Shown piece by piece: positions 1-9,128 of a stretch of DNA of 64,000 bases. Both the position numbers and the translations under genes were made by a program. Below the pieces are notes generated by a model. The model searched no databases and was not told the DNA's origin. It saw nothing but the letters and a program-made list of their open reading frames with translations. Location: NCBI GenBank assembly GCA_018402085.1, contig JAGYJM010000002.1, positions 2,681,501 through 2,745,500 of the forward strand, read 5' to 3'. The stretch's first letter is position 1, and every line of letters starts with the position of its first letter. Source of the stretch: Flavobacteriales bacterium. Lineage in GTDB: Bacteria > Bacteroidota > Bacteroidia > Flavobacteriales_D > Sanyastnellaceae.

Positions 1-921
1 ACCGATGTTGGCAACAATTGCCTTGTCTTTCATTGATTCGAAGTGACGTCCGGTAAGGATATCTTTATTACCTGTGGCGGTGACTATGATGTCACCTTCT
101 TTCACGGCATCATCCATCTTCTTTACCTCAAAGCCTTCCATTGCAGCCTGCAGCGCGCAGATAGGGTCAATTTCAGTCACGATCACGCGGCAACCTGCGT
201 TGCGCAGTGAGTCTGCAGAACCCTTACCAACGTCTCCGTAACCTGCAACGACCGCCACTTTACCAGCCATCATCACGTCAGTGGCACGACGGATCGCATC
301 CACACAAGATTCGCGGCATCCGTACTTATTGTCGAATTTTGACTTGGTAACGGAGTCATTCACATTGATCGCCGGCATCGGGAGAGTACCCGCTTTTACG
401 CGATCGTAGAGGCGCAGCACACCCGTGGTGGTTTCTTCAGAAATCCCCTTTACACCCTTAGCAATCTCCGGATAGTTATCAAGCACGATGTTGGTGAGGT
501 CACCTCCGTCATCGAGAATCATATTCAACGGCGCTTTGTCTTCGCCAAAGAACAGCGTCTGCTCGATACACCAATCGTATTCTTCTTCTGTCAGCCCTTT
601 CCATGCAAAGACCGGAATACCGGCTGCGGCAATTGCGGCAGCGGCGTGATCCTGTGTTGAAAAAATGTTGCATGAAGCCCAGCGCACATCAGCACCCAGG
701 TCTACAAGCGTCTCAATCAGCACAGCGGTCTGAATGGTCATGTGGAGGCACCCTGAAATACGCGCACCGGCGAGTGGCTTAGCAGCGCCAAACTCTTCTC
801 GCAGCGCCATCAATCCTGGCATCTCTGCTTCAGCGAGTTCAATTTCTTTACGGCCCCAATCTGCAAGGGTAATGTCTTTTACCTTGTAGGGCAGTACTTC
901 GGTTTGTGTTGATACACTCAT
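1..921 (-). CDS. ahcY: Adenosylhomocysteinase, 3-prime part beyond window
   Basis: Hydrolyses S-adenosylhomocysteine to adenosine and homocysteine, clearing the by-product of methylation reactions in the cytoplasm. Reading the minus strand from the ATG at 921 gives [20 protein letters not shown], then the conserved stretches [12 protein letters not shown] and [16 protein letters not shown], and the NAD-binding [10 protein letters not shown] near residue 227. About 307 residues are present; the family is about 430, so the C-terminus lies left of the window. A canonical -7 box lies just upstream on the minus strand at 955-962. The divergent neighbour is the phosphopantetheinyl transferase. The identification is secure. 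Confidence 0.97.
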   Translation of the reverse strand, partial: MSVSTQTEVLPYKVKDITLADWGRKEIELAEAEMPGLMALREEFGAAKPLAGARISGCLHMTIQTAVLIETLVDLGADVRWASCNIFSTQDHAAAAIAAAGIPVFAWKGLTEEEYDWCIEQTLFFGEDKAPLNMILDDGGDLTNIVLDNYPEIAKGVKGISEETTTGVLRLYDRVKAGTLPMPAINVNDSVTKSKFDNKYGCRESCVDAIRRATDVMMAGKVAVVAGYGDVGKGSADSLRNAGCRVIVTEIDPICALQAAMEGFEVKKMDDAVKEGDIIVTATGNKDILTGRHFESMKDKAIVANIG

Positions 922-954
922 TGGAAAACGTTGATTTACATTGTAATCTAGGTG

Positions 955-962
955 CAAAGGTA
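955..962 (-). promoter_or_regulatory. Bacteroidota-type -7 box for ahcY
   Basis: The minus strand reads TACCTTTG followed by CACC, matching TAnnTTTG. It lies 34 bases before the ahcY ATG. I see no well-spaced -33 TTTG, so only the -7 element is supported. Confidence 0.55.
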
Positions 963-1049
963 TGCAATTCGCACAACCTTTTCTTTGCACAATTGCCTTC
1001 ATTACACCTGAAGTTTCCTTTTGTTCGCGGGAGAAGATATCTTAGCAAC

Positions 1050-1676
1050 GTGTCGCTGATAGCAAGAATAGAGTGGCCTGAAGGGCATCGAATGGCCTTT
1101 TGGAAATTAGACGAGCCGGTCAATGACCTTTTGGTGCGTCTGCCCCTGAATCCGGCCGATGAGGCCGAAAAAGAAAAGATCAATCACCCGAAGCGACTGA
1201 AAGAATGGTGTGTGTCGCGCGCAGCCCTGCGGCTCGGACTATCGTCTGACCTACCCGTTCGGTACCACGCCAATGGCAAGCCTTATCTTGATGGCGCTGA
1301 ACTGACCCTCTCTCACTGTCTGCCAATTGCCGGGGCGTTGATTCATCCCCAGTTTGCCGGCATGGACATTCAGGTGCCTGATGAAAAACTTGAGCGGATT
1401 CAAGAGAAGTTCGCACATCCTGAAGAGCTTGATTTCGCGCTGAAAAGCGCGGATGCGTTAGACGCTCTGACCATTCTGTGGAGTGCCAAAGAGGCCTTAT
1501 TTAAGGTATACGGACAAGAAAAGGCCTTCGCCGATCAGCTGCGTATTGATCCTTTTACACCGGGACAGACACACCTTTCGGCATCCGTGGAAGTCAGGCC
1601 AGGTGAGTGGGTTCCTCACGGCATCCGATGCTTTCGCATCGAAGATCACTGGGTGGTCATCGTCACCAGTATTTAA
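1050..1676 (+). CDS. 4-prime-phosphopantetheinyl transferase superfamily protein
   Basis: Transfers the phosphopantetheine arm of coenzyme A to carrier proteins. The family signature WSAKEALFK is present near residue 143, and the metal-binding G-x-D (GMDIQ) near residue 105. The frame is open from 906, but that start would overlap ahcY. The GTG at 1050 gives MSLIARIEWPEGHRMAFWKL, matching the usual N-terminus of Bacteroidota homologues; an ATG at 1092 is the alternative. The length of 208 residues is normal. Two copies of the dispersed hairpin motif (1434-1459 and 1620-1643) lie inside the coding region. It is a single gene ending at a bidirectional terminator shared with rpmH. Whether it serves fatty-acid ACP or a secondary pathway cannot be told from the sequence. 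Confidence 0.88.
   Translation: MSLIARIEWPEGHRMAFWKLDEPVNDLLVRLPLNPADEAEKEKINHPKRLKEWCVSRAALRLGLSSDLPVRYHANGKPYLDGAELTLSHCLPIAGALIHPQFAGMDIQVPDEKLERIQEKFAHPEELDFALKSADALDALTILWSAKEALFKVYGQEKAFADQLRIDPFTPGQTHLSASVEVRPGEWVPHGIRCFRIEDHWVVIVTSI
1434..1459 (+). repeat. Dispersed hairpin-GAT element 1
   Basis: The arms are CGCGCT and AGCGCG, the loop is GAAA and the tail is GATGCG. It lies in-frame inside the phosphopantetheinyl transferase, encoding ALKSADAL. The stem is a perfect 6 bp. Confidence 0.7.
1620..1643 (-). repeat. Dispersed hairpin-GAT element 2
   Basis: Read on the minus strand the arms are CGATGC and GCATCG, the loop is GAAA and the tail is GATGCC. It lies near the 3-prime end of the phosphopantetheinyl transferase gene, antisense to it. 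The stem is a perfect 6 bp with a sequence unlike element 1. Confidence 0.65.
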
Positions 1677-1685
1677 ACCCTCAAC

Positions 1686-1716
1686 AAAAAAGCCCTCCAA
1701 TTGGAGGGCTTTCTGT
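1686..1716. terminator. Bidirectional intrinsic terminator
   Basis: A perfect palindrome at 1691-1710 (arms AGCCCTCCAA and TTGGAGGGCT) is flanked by an A-run on the left and T-rich sequence on the right. It lies between the convergent phosphopantetheinyl transferase and rpmH genes and can serve both. Confidence 0.85.
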
Positions 1717-1733
1717 ATTTCTTGGTCAGTGGC

Positions 1734-1901
1734 TTAGCGCTCAATGCCTTTGTGGCGACGCTCGTCACTAACAGTGAGTTTCTTGCGACCTTTCTTGCGA
1801 CGTGATGCCAAGACACGACGACCATTGGCCGTGGCCATGCGGCTGCGGAATCCGTGCTTATTGCGACGCTTGCGCTTGGATGGTTGGAATGTTCTTTTCA
1901 T
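1734..1901 (-). CDS. rpmH: 50S ribosomal protein L34
   Basis: A small basic protein of the large ribosomal subunit. The minus strand encodes 55 residues beginning [20 protein letters not shown], the near-invariant L34 start, followed by [20 protein letters not shown]. Length and sequence are typical. It is transcribed alone from a well-formed promoter at 1938-1968 and ends at the terminator at 1691-1710. The C-terminal tail [12 protein letters not shown] is slightly longer than in many L34 proteins but ordinary for Bacteroidota. Confidence 0.97.
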   Translation of the reverse strand: MKRTFQPSKRKRRNKHGFRSRMATANGRRVLASRRKKGRKKLTVSDERRHKGIER

Positions 1902-1937
1902 CGTTTCCTGGTTTTTCGCCTTTTCTCAAAGGGAGTG

Positions 1938-1968
1938 CAAAGATAAGCTTTCGTGCTAAAACCACAAA
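1938..1968 (-). promoter_or_regulatory. Promoter of rpmH
   Basis: The minus strand has TTTG (1965-1968), a 19-base spacer and TATCTTTG (1938-1945), which is the Bacteroidota consensus for the primary sigma factor. The rpmH ATG lies 36 bases downstream of the -7 box. Confidence 0.8.
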
Positions 1969-1982
1969 CATCTGTTCGCTTT

Positions 1983-4900
1983 TCAGCGCTTTACTGTGAC
2001 ATATCCACGCATCCTACCTCCCTGCTGCCCTGCACCAATCCAGTAGTAGGTTCCGTCACTCACCCGATCTCCTTGATTATCAACACCATTCCAGAGTAAA
2101 ACATCACCCGAAAGCTCCCGCATGAGGTGCCCCCAACGGTTATAAATACGCACCCAGATGAGATTGCCCGGGTAAATTCCGAAGTCAATCACGTCGTTTA
2201 CGCCGTCGCCATTCGGTGTGAAGATATTGATGAAACCACCGTCGCAGTCAATATCTTCCAGGTCATAATCGAGAAAAACAGCACACCCCGGTGCATTCCA
2301 TGCTTCGAGCGTCAGCAATCCGGGCGTATCAAGCACGAGTGAAGGCAAGGTATCCCCGGTATTCCATAAGTAGTTTTCGGCTTCTCCCTGCGGATCTAAG
2401 ACTGCAAAGGCTCCTACACATTTTACCTGATCATCTCCGAGCAAAAGCTCGGGATAGGCACCGACGTATAACGAATGGGTATTCATACTGAACGCACAGG
2501 CAGCGCCCTGAACCTCCAAACCGTATTCGCCGGAATCTTCAACAACAACTGAGGGAATGCTCAACACCGGACTTCCGGTTTCTACGATGCCTGACGGCGT
2601 ATTCCAGAAGTAATCTTGAGCCTCGAGGTCAATGGTGAGCTGGAAACTCTCCCCTTCACACAGTGAGTCTGCGCTGACGGTCAGCGCCTGCACCGGCGCA
2701 GTGAACACCTCGAGGAATACGCTGTCAGGTTCGCTGCTGCACAGTGAGTCAAATGCTTCAACGTAATACCAGCCTTGATGATCGACCGTAACCTCATCAA
2801 GCCAAAGCGAACCATCATCACCGGCAACAATAAGAGAGTCATTCTGATCATACCACTGCAGCAAAGCCTCTCCTTCTGCTTCAGCAGTCAGCAGGGTACT
2901 GCCGCCTACGCAGATCGAATCTAACAATGCAGCCTCAGGGGTGACCGAACCCGATGAGAAAGAGATTTCAACCGGCAGCAGCGCGCTGACGCAGGGTTGC
3001 TGGACACTCTGGACATAGAGCGTTTGCTCTTCGGTCACCGGTGCAATCGTGTAGGAGTTCCCGACCTGCAACAAGCTGTCTGCATCGGCAGTAGCCCACC
3101 ACGAGACATTAGCATCCGCCGCTTCTGCGGCGAGGTTTAAAGTGTCATTGGGACACACCACATAATCCTGACTTATGGGAAGTTCAAGAGACAACACATC
3201 TACGTAAACAGTATCGCTCGTACTGCAGGCAAGGGTATCTGTAGCTACTACGACGTAACTTCCTTCTTCGGTAACATCTAAGGTCGCACCATTGACATTT
3301 CCGGGCAGCCAGGCATAGGCCACGGCATTGCCGCTGACAGAAAGCGTAGCTGTGTCACCAAGGCAAATGGTTTGGTCACCTCCCGTTATCGCTACTTCGA
3401 TTTCACTGTAGATGATCTCCACCTCCATAGCGGAAGTGATGCCGCATGCAGAACTGACTGCTCCATAAATGCCCGGTTCATCGATTACTACTAGGAGGCT
3501 GTTACCACTCAGTGGAGGAAGCCACGTAAAACCTTCCGGATAATTCGTGACAACCTCAACCGCCACGGGTTCATCCGCGCAAACAGTCGTTCCGGGGTTC
3601 GCTAAAAGAAAAGGCGTCATATACTGTCGTAATTCCAACATGTTGGAGGTCTGTTCACACCCGTTCTCCGAAACCACTGAACAACTGTAAAAGCCGGGCA
3701 CGTCGGCATAAAGCACTTGTTCGTCTGACACTTCAAACCCGAGCGGACCTGACCAGCTGTACTCAACGCCCGGGGTGACATCGAGCATAACCGAATCACC
3801 GGGGCAGATCACACCGTCTTCAGGAATCATCACAGCGACCGGTGCGGGTTCAACTTCAACATTCAGGTTGGCAAAATCGATGCTTGAGCAGCCCTCTTCA
3901 GAAACTGCAGATGCTTCAATACTGATCGTGCCGTCAGACTCTAAAAGGAATATGGTATCGGTTGGATGCGACACAATACCCTGACCGCTGTATGTATAAC
4001 TCGCACCTTCTGTGAGACTCATAACCACAGTTGCCGTATCACCCGGGCATACCGGCAGTGGCTCCTGTGTGAGACTAACGCTCGTATTCGGCCCCTGGTT
4101 TACGATGATATAGAATTCGGCCAACAAGGGAGGGAGTTCTTCGTATTCCTCCTGACAGACGGAAGAAATACCATCAATCGGAGCCACTTCATAGGTGTAT
4201 AAACCAGTGTTCTGAGGGGAGATCGCAATCTCCCAGTCTTCAACGTCGGTAGTAGACTGGAACTCGTCATTGAAGTAGAAATCCCACAGTGACGATATAT
4301 CGCCATACAAATACTCGGGCACGGGAGAAAGCATAAAAGTAACCAGTTCACTCTGGCAAATTGTGAGGGTATCGCCCGTACCATAGGTCTGGCCCTGATG
4401 GAAGGCAAGAAGTTCCTGGGGGTCGCCCAGAAGCTCCTCTTCATCAACCAGTGTCACCCGGATTGAAGTATATTCCTGACAGCCTGAAGGCCCTACCGAA
4501 ACGGCCAGGTACAAACCGCTGCTTACTACCATAAGCGAATCGTTCTGATTGCCCTGGTACAACCAGTACACCTCACACTCGTCGCAGCCTTCTGCCCAAA
4601 GCAGCACACTGTCGGCGCATATCGTGATGTCTTCAGGGTCAGCTGATTGCACGTTGATGCCCAATTCGTCGCTCACCAGAGGATCTTCCGGTAGGTCAAG
4701 CAGCTCAAAGTAGACCGAATCGGTTGTACTATAACACCCATCAACCCGCGATGCAACCATGTAATTCCAGCCGGTGCCGTCTGTATTACCTTGCAGCTCG
4801 GTGTATTGATGGGTCCACTCCACCTCGATCAGCGGACCAATAACTCCTTGTGTGCCTGCGTAATCTTGCACAGAGAGTATTGCATCTTCACACGCAACTA

Positions 4901-6521
4901 TGCTGTCAGTGCAACTCTGAGTTACATCGTTCCATGCACACCACGGTAGCAGGGGTAGCTCGCATCCTTCTCCTTCACGATCGTGGTAATCAAGTAGCGG
5001 CATACTCTCATGAAAGGCCCTGGCATAATATACTTCCCGGGTGTTCTCCGAATTACCGCTGACCCTCATCGATAATACATCGCCATACCCCGGATCATTG
5101 CAGTAACCTGCATTATTCGCAAACAAAAAGTCAAAATCGTCGAGGTCATTCTCGGGGTACTCGGTGTACTCCTGCCCACGACTCATGTGAAAAAACCGCT
5201 GAAAGGCTCCTGCGATATAAACCTCATCTTCTTCTCCAACACACAAACCGAAACAAGAATCATCTCCCGGACCTGCATAATGGTGGTTCCACTCTTTTTC
5301 GCCACCCGCACTGACCCGTGCCGTAAAGACATCCCGGAAGCCCATGCTATAAAACGCCGCTTCGCCGATCGCATCTGCACGGCCAGTGAAGCTGCAGCGG
5401 AAGGTTCCGGAAAGGTAAAGCTCGCCTGTTGGCCCCGTATCCATATCGTGAGACTGCAACGCGTTGAGGCTATGGTAAGCGGTGTGCCAGATGCGCTGAC
5501 CTTGCTCAGGGTCAACTTTCAAGGCAAATACATTTTGACCGGGCAGAAAAGGCTCCGGCGAGGAAGCGTCATCGAATAAGGTGAATAAACCACTGCTCAT
5601 TCCACTCACGGCAACGGCATTGTCAACCGTGTATGCGACCTGGTTAGGGGTTACCTGAGCAGCACCCATTTTTCTGAACCACAATTCTTCGCCTGCTGCG
5701 CTCAACTTGACCAACATACCGGCATTGAGCTCGTCACTTTCGTGTAACACGTCAACTGTGAGGTCTTCACTGAACTCGCCTACCGCATAAACCGCACCCT
5801 GAGGGCCGGTATCTACATCCAGAAAACGATTATCGCCTACCCCCGAAGCCGTCTGAACCCACTGCCAGTTGCCGTTCGCATCCAGCTTAGCCACGAAACC
5901 GTCATAGCTGTATTCAGTACTGCCCTCGTACAGGTCACTTTCAACCTCAATTCCTCCGAAACCACAAACACCGCGAAATTGCCCGGAGATTAAAATATTC
6001 CCATCTCCATCCGCATTGATTCCATGTACGAGATCATTGCCTTCTCCACCAGCAGACGCTACCCAGAGGATCTCGCCACCCGCTGAGACCTTCATCACGA
6101 AGACGTCAAGCGAGTCGCCAACAGCTGTAAGGTTCGTGTTTCCGAAAGATGCAGTTTGAGAGTAGGTTCCGGCCACGAGTATAGCACCGGAAGGTTCATG
6201 TGTGATGGCTGTGCCGCGATCCGGACCCTGCCCGCCACAACTCAACGACCACAGCGGCACACCGTCTATAGTGTTGGCCTGAACAAAAATATCATCGGCA
6301 CCTTGAGAACTAAGCGGAGAATCACCATATACGCCGCTCTGCGTGAAATATCCCGTGAGTGCAATCTTATCTGCACTGTATTTCGTGATGCCAAGTGCTT
6401 CCTCGTTGGCATTACCACCACTGCTCCTGAACCAGACACTCTGTGCCTTCAGGGATCCTTCTCCTGCACCGAACTGCAATGCCACCGAAACAAGCATGAC
6501 AGAGAGAGGTTTCCAAGTCAT
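1983..6521 (-). CDS. Giant secreted protein with T9SS gliding-motility-type C-terminal domain
   Basis: A 1512-residue exported protein. An N-terminal signal peptide (hydrophobic to about residue 26, ending LKAQS) is followed by a beta-propeller-like region to about residue 450 (repeats of the SBBP kind: DIFVQANTIDGVPLWS, DVFVMKVSAGGEILWV). A long series of Ig- or PKD-like beta domains follows, with recurring VCPGDT, ICLGDT and ICVGGS motifs at the domain starts. The last 90 residues (IFTPNGDGVNDVIDF, then YNRWG, then DGTYYW) are the type B CHU_C gliding-motility-associated C-terminal domain, which directs export by the type IX system. It is probably a surface adhesin or matrix protein; no enzyme motif is visible. 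It stands alone between rpmH and a divergent ABC exporter. It holds one hairpin element at 3112-3133. Confidence 0.9.
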   Translation of the reverse strand: MTWKPLSVMLVSVALQFGAGEGSLKAQSVWFRSSGGNANEEALGITKYSADKIALTGYFTQSGVYGDSPLSSQGADDIFVQANTIDGVPLWSLSCGGQGPDRGTAITHEPSGAILVAGTYSQTASFGNTNLTAVGDSLDVFVMKVSAGGEILWVASAGGEGNDLVHGINADGDGNILISGQFRGVCGFGGIEVESDLYEGSTEYSYDGFVAKLDANGNWQWVQTASGVGDNRFLDVDTGPQGAVYAVGEFSEDLTVDVLHESDELNAGMLVKLSAAGEELWFRKMGAAQVTPNQVAYTVDNAVAVSGMSSGLFTLFDDASSPEPFLPGQNVFALKVDPEQGQRIWHTAYHSLNALQSHDMDTGPTGELYLSGTFRCSFTGRADAIGEAAFYSMGFRDVFTARVSAGGEKEWNHHYAGPGDDSCFGLCVGEEDEVYIAGAFQRFFHMSRGQEYTEYPENDLDDFDFLFANNAGYCNDPGYGDVLSMRVSGNSENTREVYYARAFHESMPLLDYHDREGEGCELPLLPWCAWNDVTQSCTDSIVACEDAILSVQDYAGTQGVIGPLIEVEWTHQYTELQGNTDGTGWNYMVASRVDGCYSTTDSVYFELLDLPEDPLVSDELGINVQSADPEDITICADSVLLWAEGCDECEVYWLYQGNQNDSLMVVSSGLYLAVSVGPSGCQEYTSIRVTLVDEEELLGDPQELLAFHQGQTYGTGDTLTICQSELVTFMLSPVPEYLYGDISSLWDFYFNDEFQSTTDVEDWEIAISPQNTGLYTYEVAPIDGISSVCQEEYEELPPLLAEFYIIVNQGPNTSVSLTQEPLPVCPGDTATVVMSLTEGASYTYSGQGIVSHPTDTIFLLESDGTISIEASAVSEEGCSSIDFANLNVEVEPAPVAVMIPEDGVICPGDSVMLDVTPGVEYSWSGPLGFEVSDEQVLYADVPGFYSCSVVSENGCEQTSNMLELRQYMTPFLLANPGTTVCADEPVAVEVVTNYPEGFTWLPPLSGNSLLVVIDEPGIYGAVSSACGITSAMEVEIIYSEIEVAITGGDQTICLGDTATLSVSGNAVAYAWLPGNVNGATLDVTEEGSYVVVATDTLACSTSDTVYVDVLSLELPISQDYVVCPNDTLNLAAEAADANVSWWATADADSLLQVGNSYTIAPVTEEQTLYVQSVQQPCVSALLPVEISFSSGSVTPEAALLDSICVGGSTLLTAEAEGEALLQWYDQNDSLIVAGDDGSLWLDEVTVDHQGWYYVEAFDSLCSSEPDSVFLEVFTAPVQALTVSADSLCEGESFQLTIDLEAQDYFWNTPSGIVETGSPVLSIPSVVVEDSGEYGLEVQGAACAFSMNTHSLYVGAYPELLLGDDQVKCVGAFAVLDPQGEAENYLWNTGDTLPSLVLDTPGLLTLEAWNAPGCAVFLDYDLEDIDCDGGFINIFTPNGDGVNDVIDFGIYPGNLIWVRIYNRWGHLMRELSGDVLLWNGVDNQGDRVSDGTYYWIGAGQQGGRMRGYVTVKR
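3112..3133 (-). repeat. Dispersed hairpin-GAT element 3
   Basis: Read on the minus strand the arms are CGCCGC and GCGGCG, the loop is AGAA and the tail is GATGCT. It lies in the sense direction of the giant T9SS gene, encoding AAEAADAN. Confidence 0.6.
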
Positions 6522-6629
6522 GGTGGTGGTTTAATTGTAATACAATAGTTGGCTGCACTCACCCTACAAGTTAAGATAAATTGCGGCTGATCGCCCCTCC
6601 TTCTGCGCAATGCTTTCATTCGCTAATCA

Positions 6630-6637
6630 TACCTTTG
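6630..6637 (+). promoter_or_regulatory. -7 box for the ABC exporter gene
   Basis: TACCTTTG followed by CAC fits TAnnTTTG and lies 16 bases before the GTG start at 6654. No clear -33 box is visible. Confidence 0.5.
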
Positions 6638-6653
6638 CACTCAATTCACTATC

Positions 6654-8480
6654 GTGGCAGAAAAAGAAACCAAAAAAAAGCGGGTCTCGCGTGAAAGCCT
6701 CCGAAAAGCTGCACGCATTTTCCGTTACGTTAAGCCGTATGCCTGGCAGTTTACCATCGGTATTGTACTCATCTCTCTCAGCGGGGTTTTTACGCTTCTC
6801 GTGACACGTCTTTGGGGGCAGTTGGGCGGCGTGGGGGTGCAGCCCGGGGAAAGCCGCGATGAAGTGCGCTCGTTCTTCGATTTGGAGATCAATTTTTCTG
6901 ACCTCGGAAATATCGCCCTGATCATCTTCGGAGTCCTCGTTATTCAGGCAGCGATCAGCTTTAGCAGGGTAATGCTTTTTGCCCACATCACAGAAAACAT
7001 GATGCTGACCCTCCGGCGTGATTCCTACGAGCGGATTATCCGCATGCCACTGCAATACTTCAATGAGCAGCGGGTTGGAGACCTCAATTCCCGTATCTCT
7101 GCAGATATTACGAGTATTCAGGATGTCTTTACCACCACCCTCGCTGAATTGCTTCGCCAGCTCATCATCATCGTTGGAGGTATACTCGCACTTCTTTACT
7201 TTTCGCCCACCCTCACCTTTATCATGCTTGCCACGCTGCCGGTGATGATTATCATTGCCGTGATCTTCGGTCGGTTTATCCGCAAACTAAGCAAGCAGAC
7301 ACAAGATAAAGTGGCCGAATCAAATGTCATTGTTCAAGAGACCTTCACAGGCATCGTAAATGTGAAGAGCTTTGCTAATGAAACCCTCGAAGTTGCCCGA
7401 TATCTCTCCAGCATAGCTGACATCCGCCAATTTGCACTGCGGGGAGCCAAATGGCGCGGTGCTTTTGCCTCTTTCATTATCCTTTTCATCTTCGGAGCCA
7501 TCTCACTGGTCATTTTCAAGGGTGCCGAATTAATGAATGAAGGTGAACTGGCCAGCGAGCACTTTTTCACCTTCTTGCTGATGACCGGACTCGTAGCCGG
7601 AAGCATCGGTGGTCTCGCCAGTCAGTTCGGAGCGCTGCAGCGCGGTATCGGAGCGATTGAAAATGTCATGGACATTCTCGACCTTGAACCTGAACCTGTC
7701 TCCCTCAAAGTGAAGAAAGGTCATCGAACACCGCTCAAGGGCACTTTGCATTTTGAAAAGGTCTCTTTCGCCTACGCCTCGCGATCAGAAACCACCGTGA
7801 TCAACGATCTGTCTTTCTCAGTCAACGCCGGGCAGCAGGTCGCATTGGTTGGTCCTTCTGGTGCAGGCAAATCGACCGTGGTATCTCTGGTGCAGCGCTT
7901 TTATCTGCCCACTTCAGGGCGCATTCTTTTTGACGGGGTTCCGGCTTCCGAATTTGACCTTTCTGAGCTGCGCGATCAAATGGCGTACGTGCCGCAAGAG
8001 GTCATCCTGTTTGGAGGAACCATTCGCGAAAATATTGCTTACGGCAAACCCGATGCCTCTGATAGTGAAATCAGAGAAGCTGCCAGGCAGGCCAATGCCC
8101 TCGAGTTCATCGACGGTTTTCCTGACGGATTGGCTACCGTGGTCGGTGAACGAGGAATCCAGCTTTCCGGTGGTCAACGCCAACGAATCGCCATTGCTCG
8201 CGCTGTATTGAAAAACCCTACGCTTCTCATCCTTGACGAGGCCACCTCATCGCTCGATTCTGAATCGGAACGCCTGGTGCAGGATGCACTCGAAAAGCTT
8301 ATGAAAGATCGCACATCCATTGTCATTGCTCACAGATTGTCTACCATCCGCAATGCAGACAAGATTCTGGTGCTGGAAAATGGACGTGTTGTTGAAGAAG
8401 GCAGCCATGACGAACTAATGGCGCAAAATGCCGGGGCCTATCGCGGACTTGTTGAACTGCAGGGCGAAAAACAGTTGTAA
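6654..8480 (+). CDS. ABC exporter, MsbA-like (fused membrane and ATPase domains)
   Basis: A 608-residue half-transporter expected to act as a homodimer in the inner membrane, exporting lipid-linked or hydrophobic substrates. The N-terminal half has six hydrophobic segments in about residues 20-330. The C-terminal ATPase domain has Walker A GPSGAGKS near 400, signature LSGGQRQR near 503, Walker B LLILDEATSSLD near 523 and the H-loop AHR near 558. The start is a GTG at 6654 giving MAEKETKKKRVS; the Lys-rich cytoplasmic N-terminus is usual. It is followed by two glycosyl-metabolism genes with short gaps, so a role in lipid or glycan export is plausible but not shown. Confidence 0.92.
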   Translation: MAEKETKKKRVSRESLRKAARIFRYVKPYAWQFTIGIVLISLSGVFTLLVTRLWGQLGGVGVQPGESRDEVRSFFDLEINFSDLGNIALIIFGVLVIQAAISFSRVMLFAHITENMMLTLRRDSYERIIRMPLQYFNEQRVGDLNSRISADITSIQDVFTTTLAELLRQLIIIVGGILALLYFSPTLTFIMLATLPVMIIIAVIFGRFIRKLSKQTQDKVAESNVIVQETFTGIVNVKSFANETLEVARYLSSIADIRQFALRGAKWRGAFASFIILFIFGAISLVIFKGAELMNEGELASEHFFTFLLMTGLVAGSIGGLASQFGALQRGIGAIENVMDILDLEPEPVSLKVKKGHRTPLKGTLHFEKVSFAYASRSETTVINDLSFSVNAGQQVALVGPSGAGKSTVVSLVQRFYLPTSGRILFDGVPASEFDLSELRDQMAYVPQEVILFGGTIRENIAYGKPDASDSEIREAARQANALEFIDGFPDGLATVVGERGIQLSGGQRQRIAIARAVLKNPTLLILDEATSSLDSESERLVQDALEKLMKDRTSIVIAHRLSTIRNADKILVLENGRVVEEGSHDELMAQNAGAYRGLVELQGEKQL

Positions 8481-8489
8481 CTTCAACCC

Positions 8490-9128
8490 GTGAAGGTTTT
8501 CTTTTTGATCAGTGAATTGCGCGACCTGCTCACCTGGGCTCCCGTAGCAGCCATTATGCGACACTACCCGGCAGCTCAACCGATTTGGATGCTCTCCGCC
8601 CATGCCGAAGCCCTTTTGAGTGAGGGAAATCTAAAGCTGCCGGAAGAGCTTACTGACCATGTCGGGCTGCAGCATTTCACCTCAACTCCCCTATCAGTGA
8701 GCAGCAGTAGAGAGGCGGTTATGGTCGCCTGCAGCTCAGAGGTTTCAGCACCACTGGCAAACGCTTGTGTAGCATCTGGTCTGCCGTTGGTTGTGCTCGA
8801 CCCTACCGCTGATGGCTCAGATCCCGGCCATTTTATAGACAGCGCAAGCCTCTGTCTCGCTACCACCCATGCAGCCCTCCGAAATATCCGGCTGTCTGCA
8901 AGCGTACCCACCCATCTTACAGGCCACCCTCTTCATGATGTTACGGAAGATTGGCGTATCAGCAGTGCGCTATCGCATCCCGCGCTTCCCGATAAATCAG
9001 GACTGGTCTTGCGCGGTGAAAAAACCGAAGAAGCTTCTCAAACAGCAGCCTTGAGCGACGGACTAGCAGCAGTGCGTATCACAGAGATCATCATGCATAC
9101 TTTTGCACCTGAAAATGGCCTTGCATGA
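8490..9128 (+). CDS. Short UDP-GlcNAc 2-epimerase-like protein, divergent
   Basis: A 212-residue protein with no secure family match by eye. The order of elements resembles the N-terminal half of WecB or NeuC-type UDP-GlcNAc 2-epimerases: an opening strand (VFFLISELRDLLTWAPVAAI), a central strand and helix (VMVACSSEVSAPLANACVASGLPLVVLD), and a stretch like the family GN-P-D region (THLTGHPLHDV). It is about half the usual 370 residues and lacks the recognisable HVEAGLR motif, so catalytic activity is doubtful. The start is a GTG at 8490. Its stop overlaps the start of the double glycosyltransferase (ATGA at 9125-9128), indicating translational coupling and a linked function. Confidence 0.6.
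   Translation: MKVFFLISELRDLLTWAPVAAIMRHYPAAQPIWMLSAHAEALLSEGNLKLPEELTDHVGLQHFTSTPLSVSSSREAVMVACSSEVSAPLANACVASGLPLVVLDPTADGSDPGHFIDSASLCLATTHAALRNIRLSASVPTHLTGHPLHDVTEDWRISSALSHPALPDKSGLVLRGEKTEEASQTAALSDGLAAVRITEIIMHTFAPENGLA
9098..9105 (+). promoter_or_regulatory. Possible internal -7 box for the double glycosyltransferase
   Basis: TACTTTTG followed by CACC lies inside the end of the epimerase-like gene, 20 bases before the ATG at 9125. It fits TAnnTTTG, so the glycosyltransferase may have its own promoter as well as coupling. Confidence 0.4.

Noticed and set aside
906-1049. N-terminal extension of the phosphopantetheinyl transferase
   Set aside because: It would overlap the start of ahcY and its promoter, and the extra residues do not resemble the family.
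1977-1989. CGCT-TTTC-AGCG hairpin at the end of the giant T9SS gene
   Set aside because: The stem is 4 bp and the tail reads AAC rather than GAT; possibly a weak terminator at most.
5187-5579. 130-codon plus-strand frame opposite the giant T9SS gene
   Set aside because: It is wholly antisense to a well-supported gene and reads as a shadow frame.
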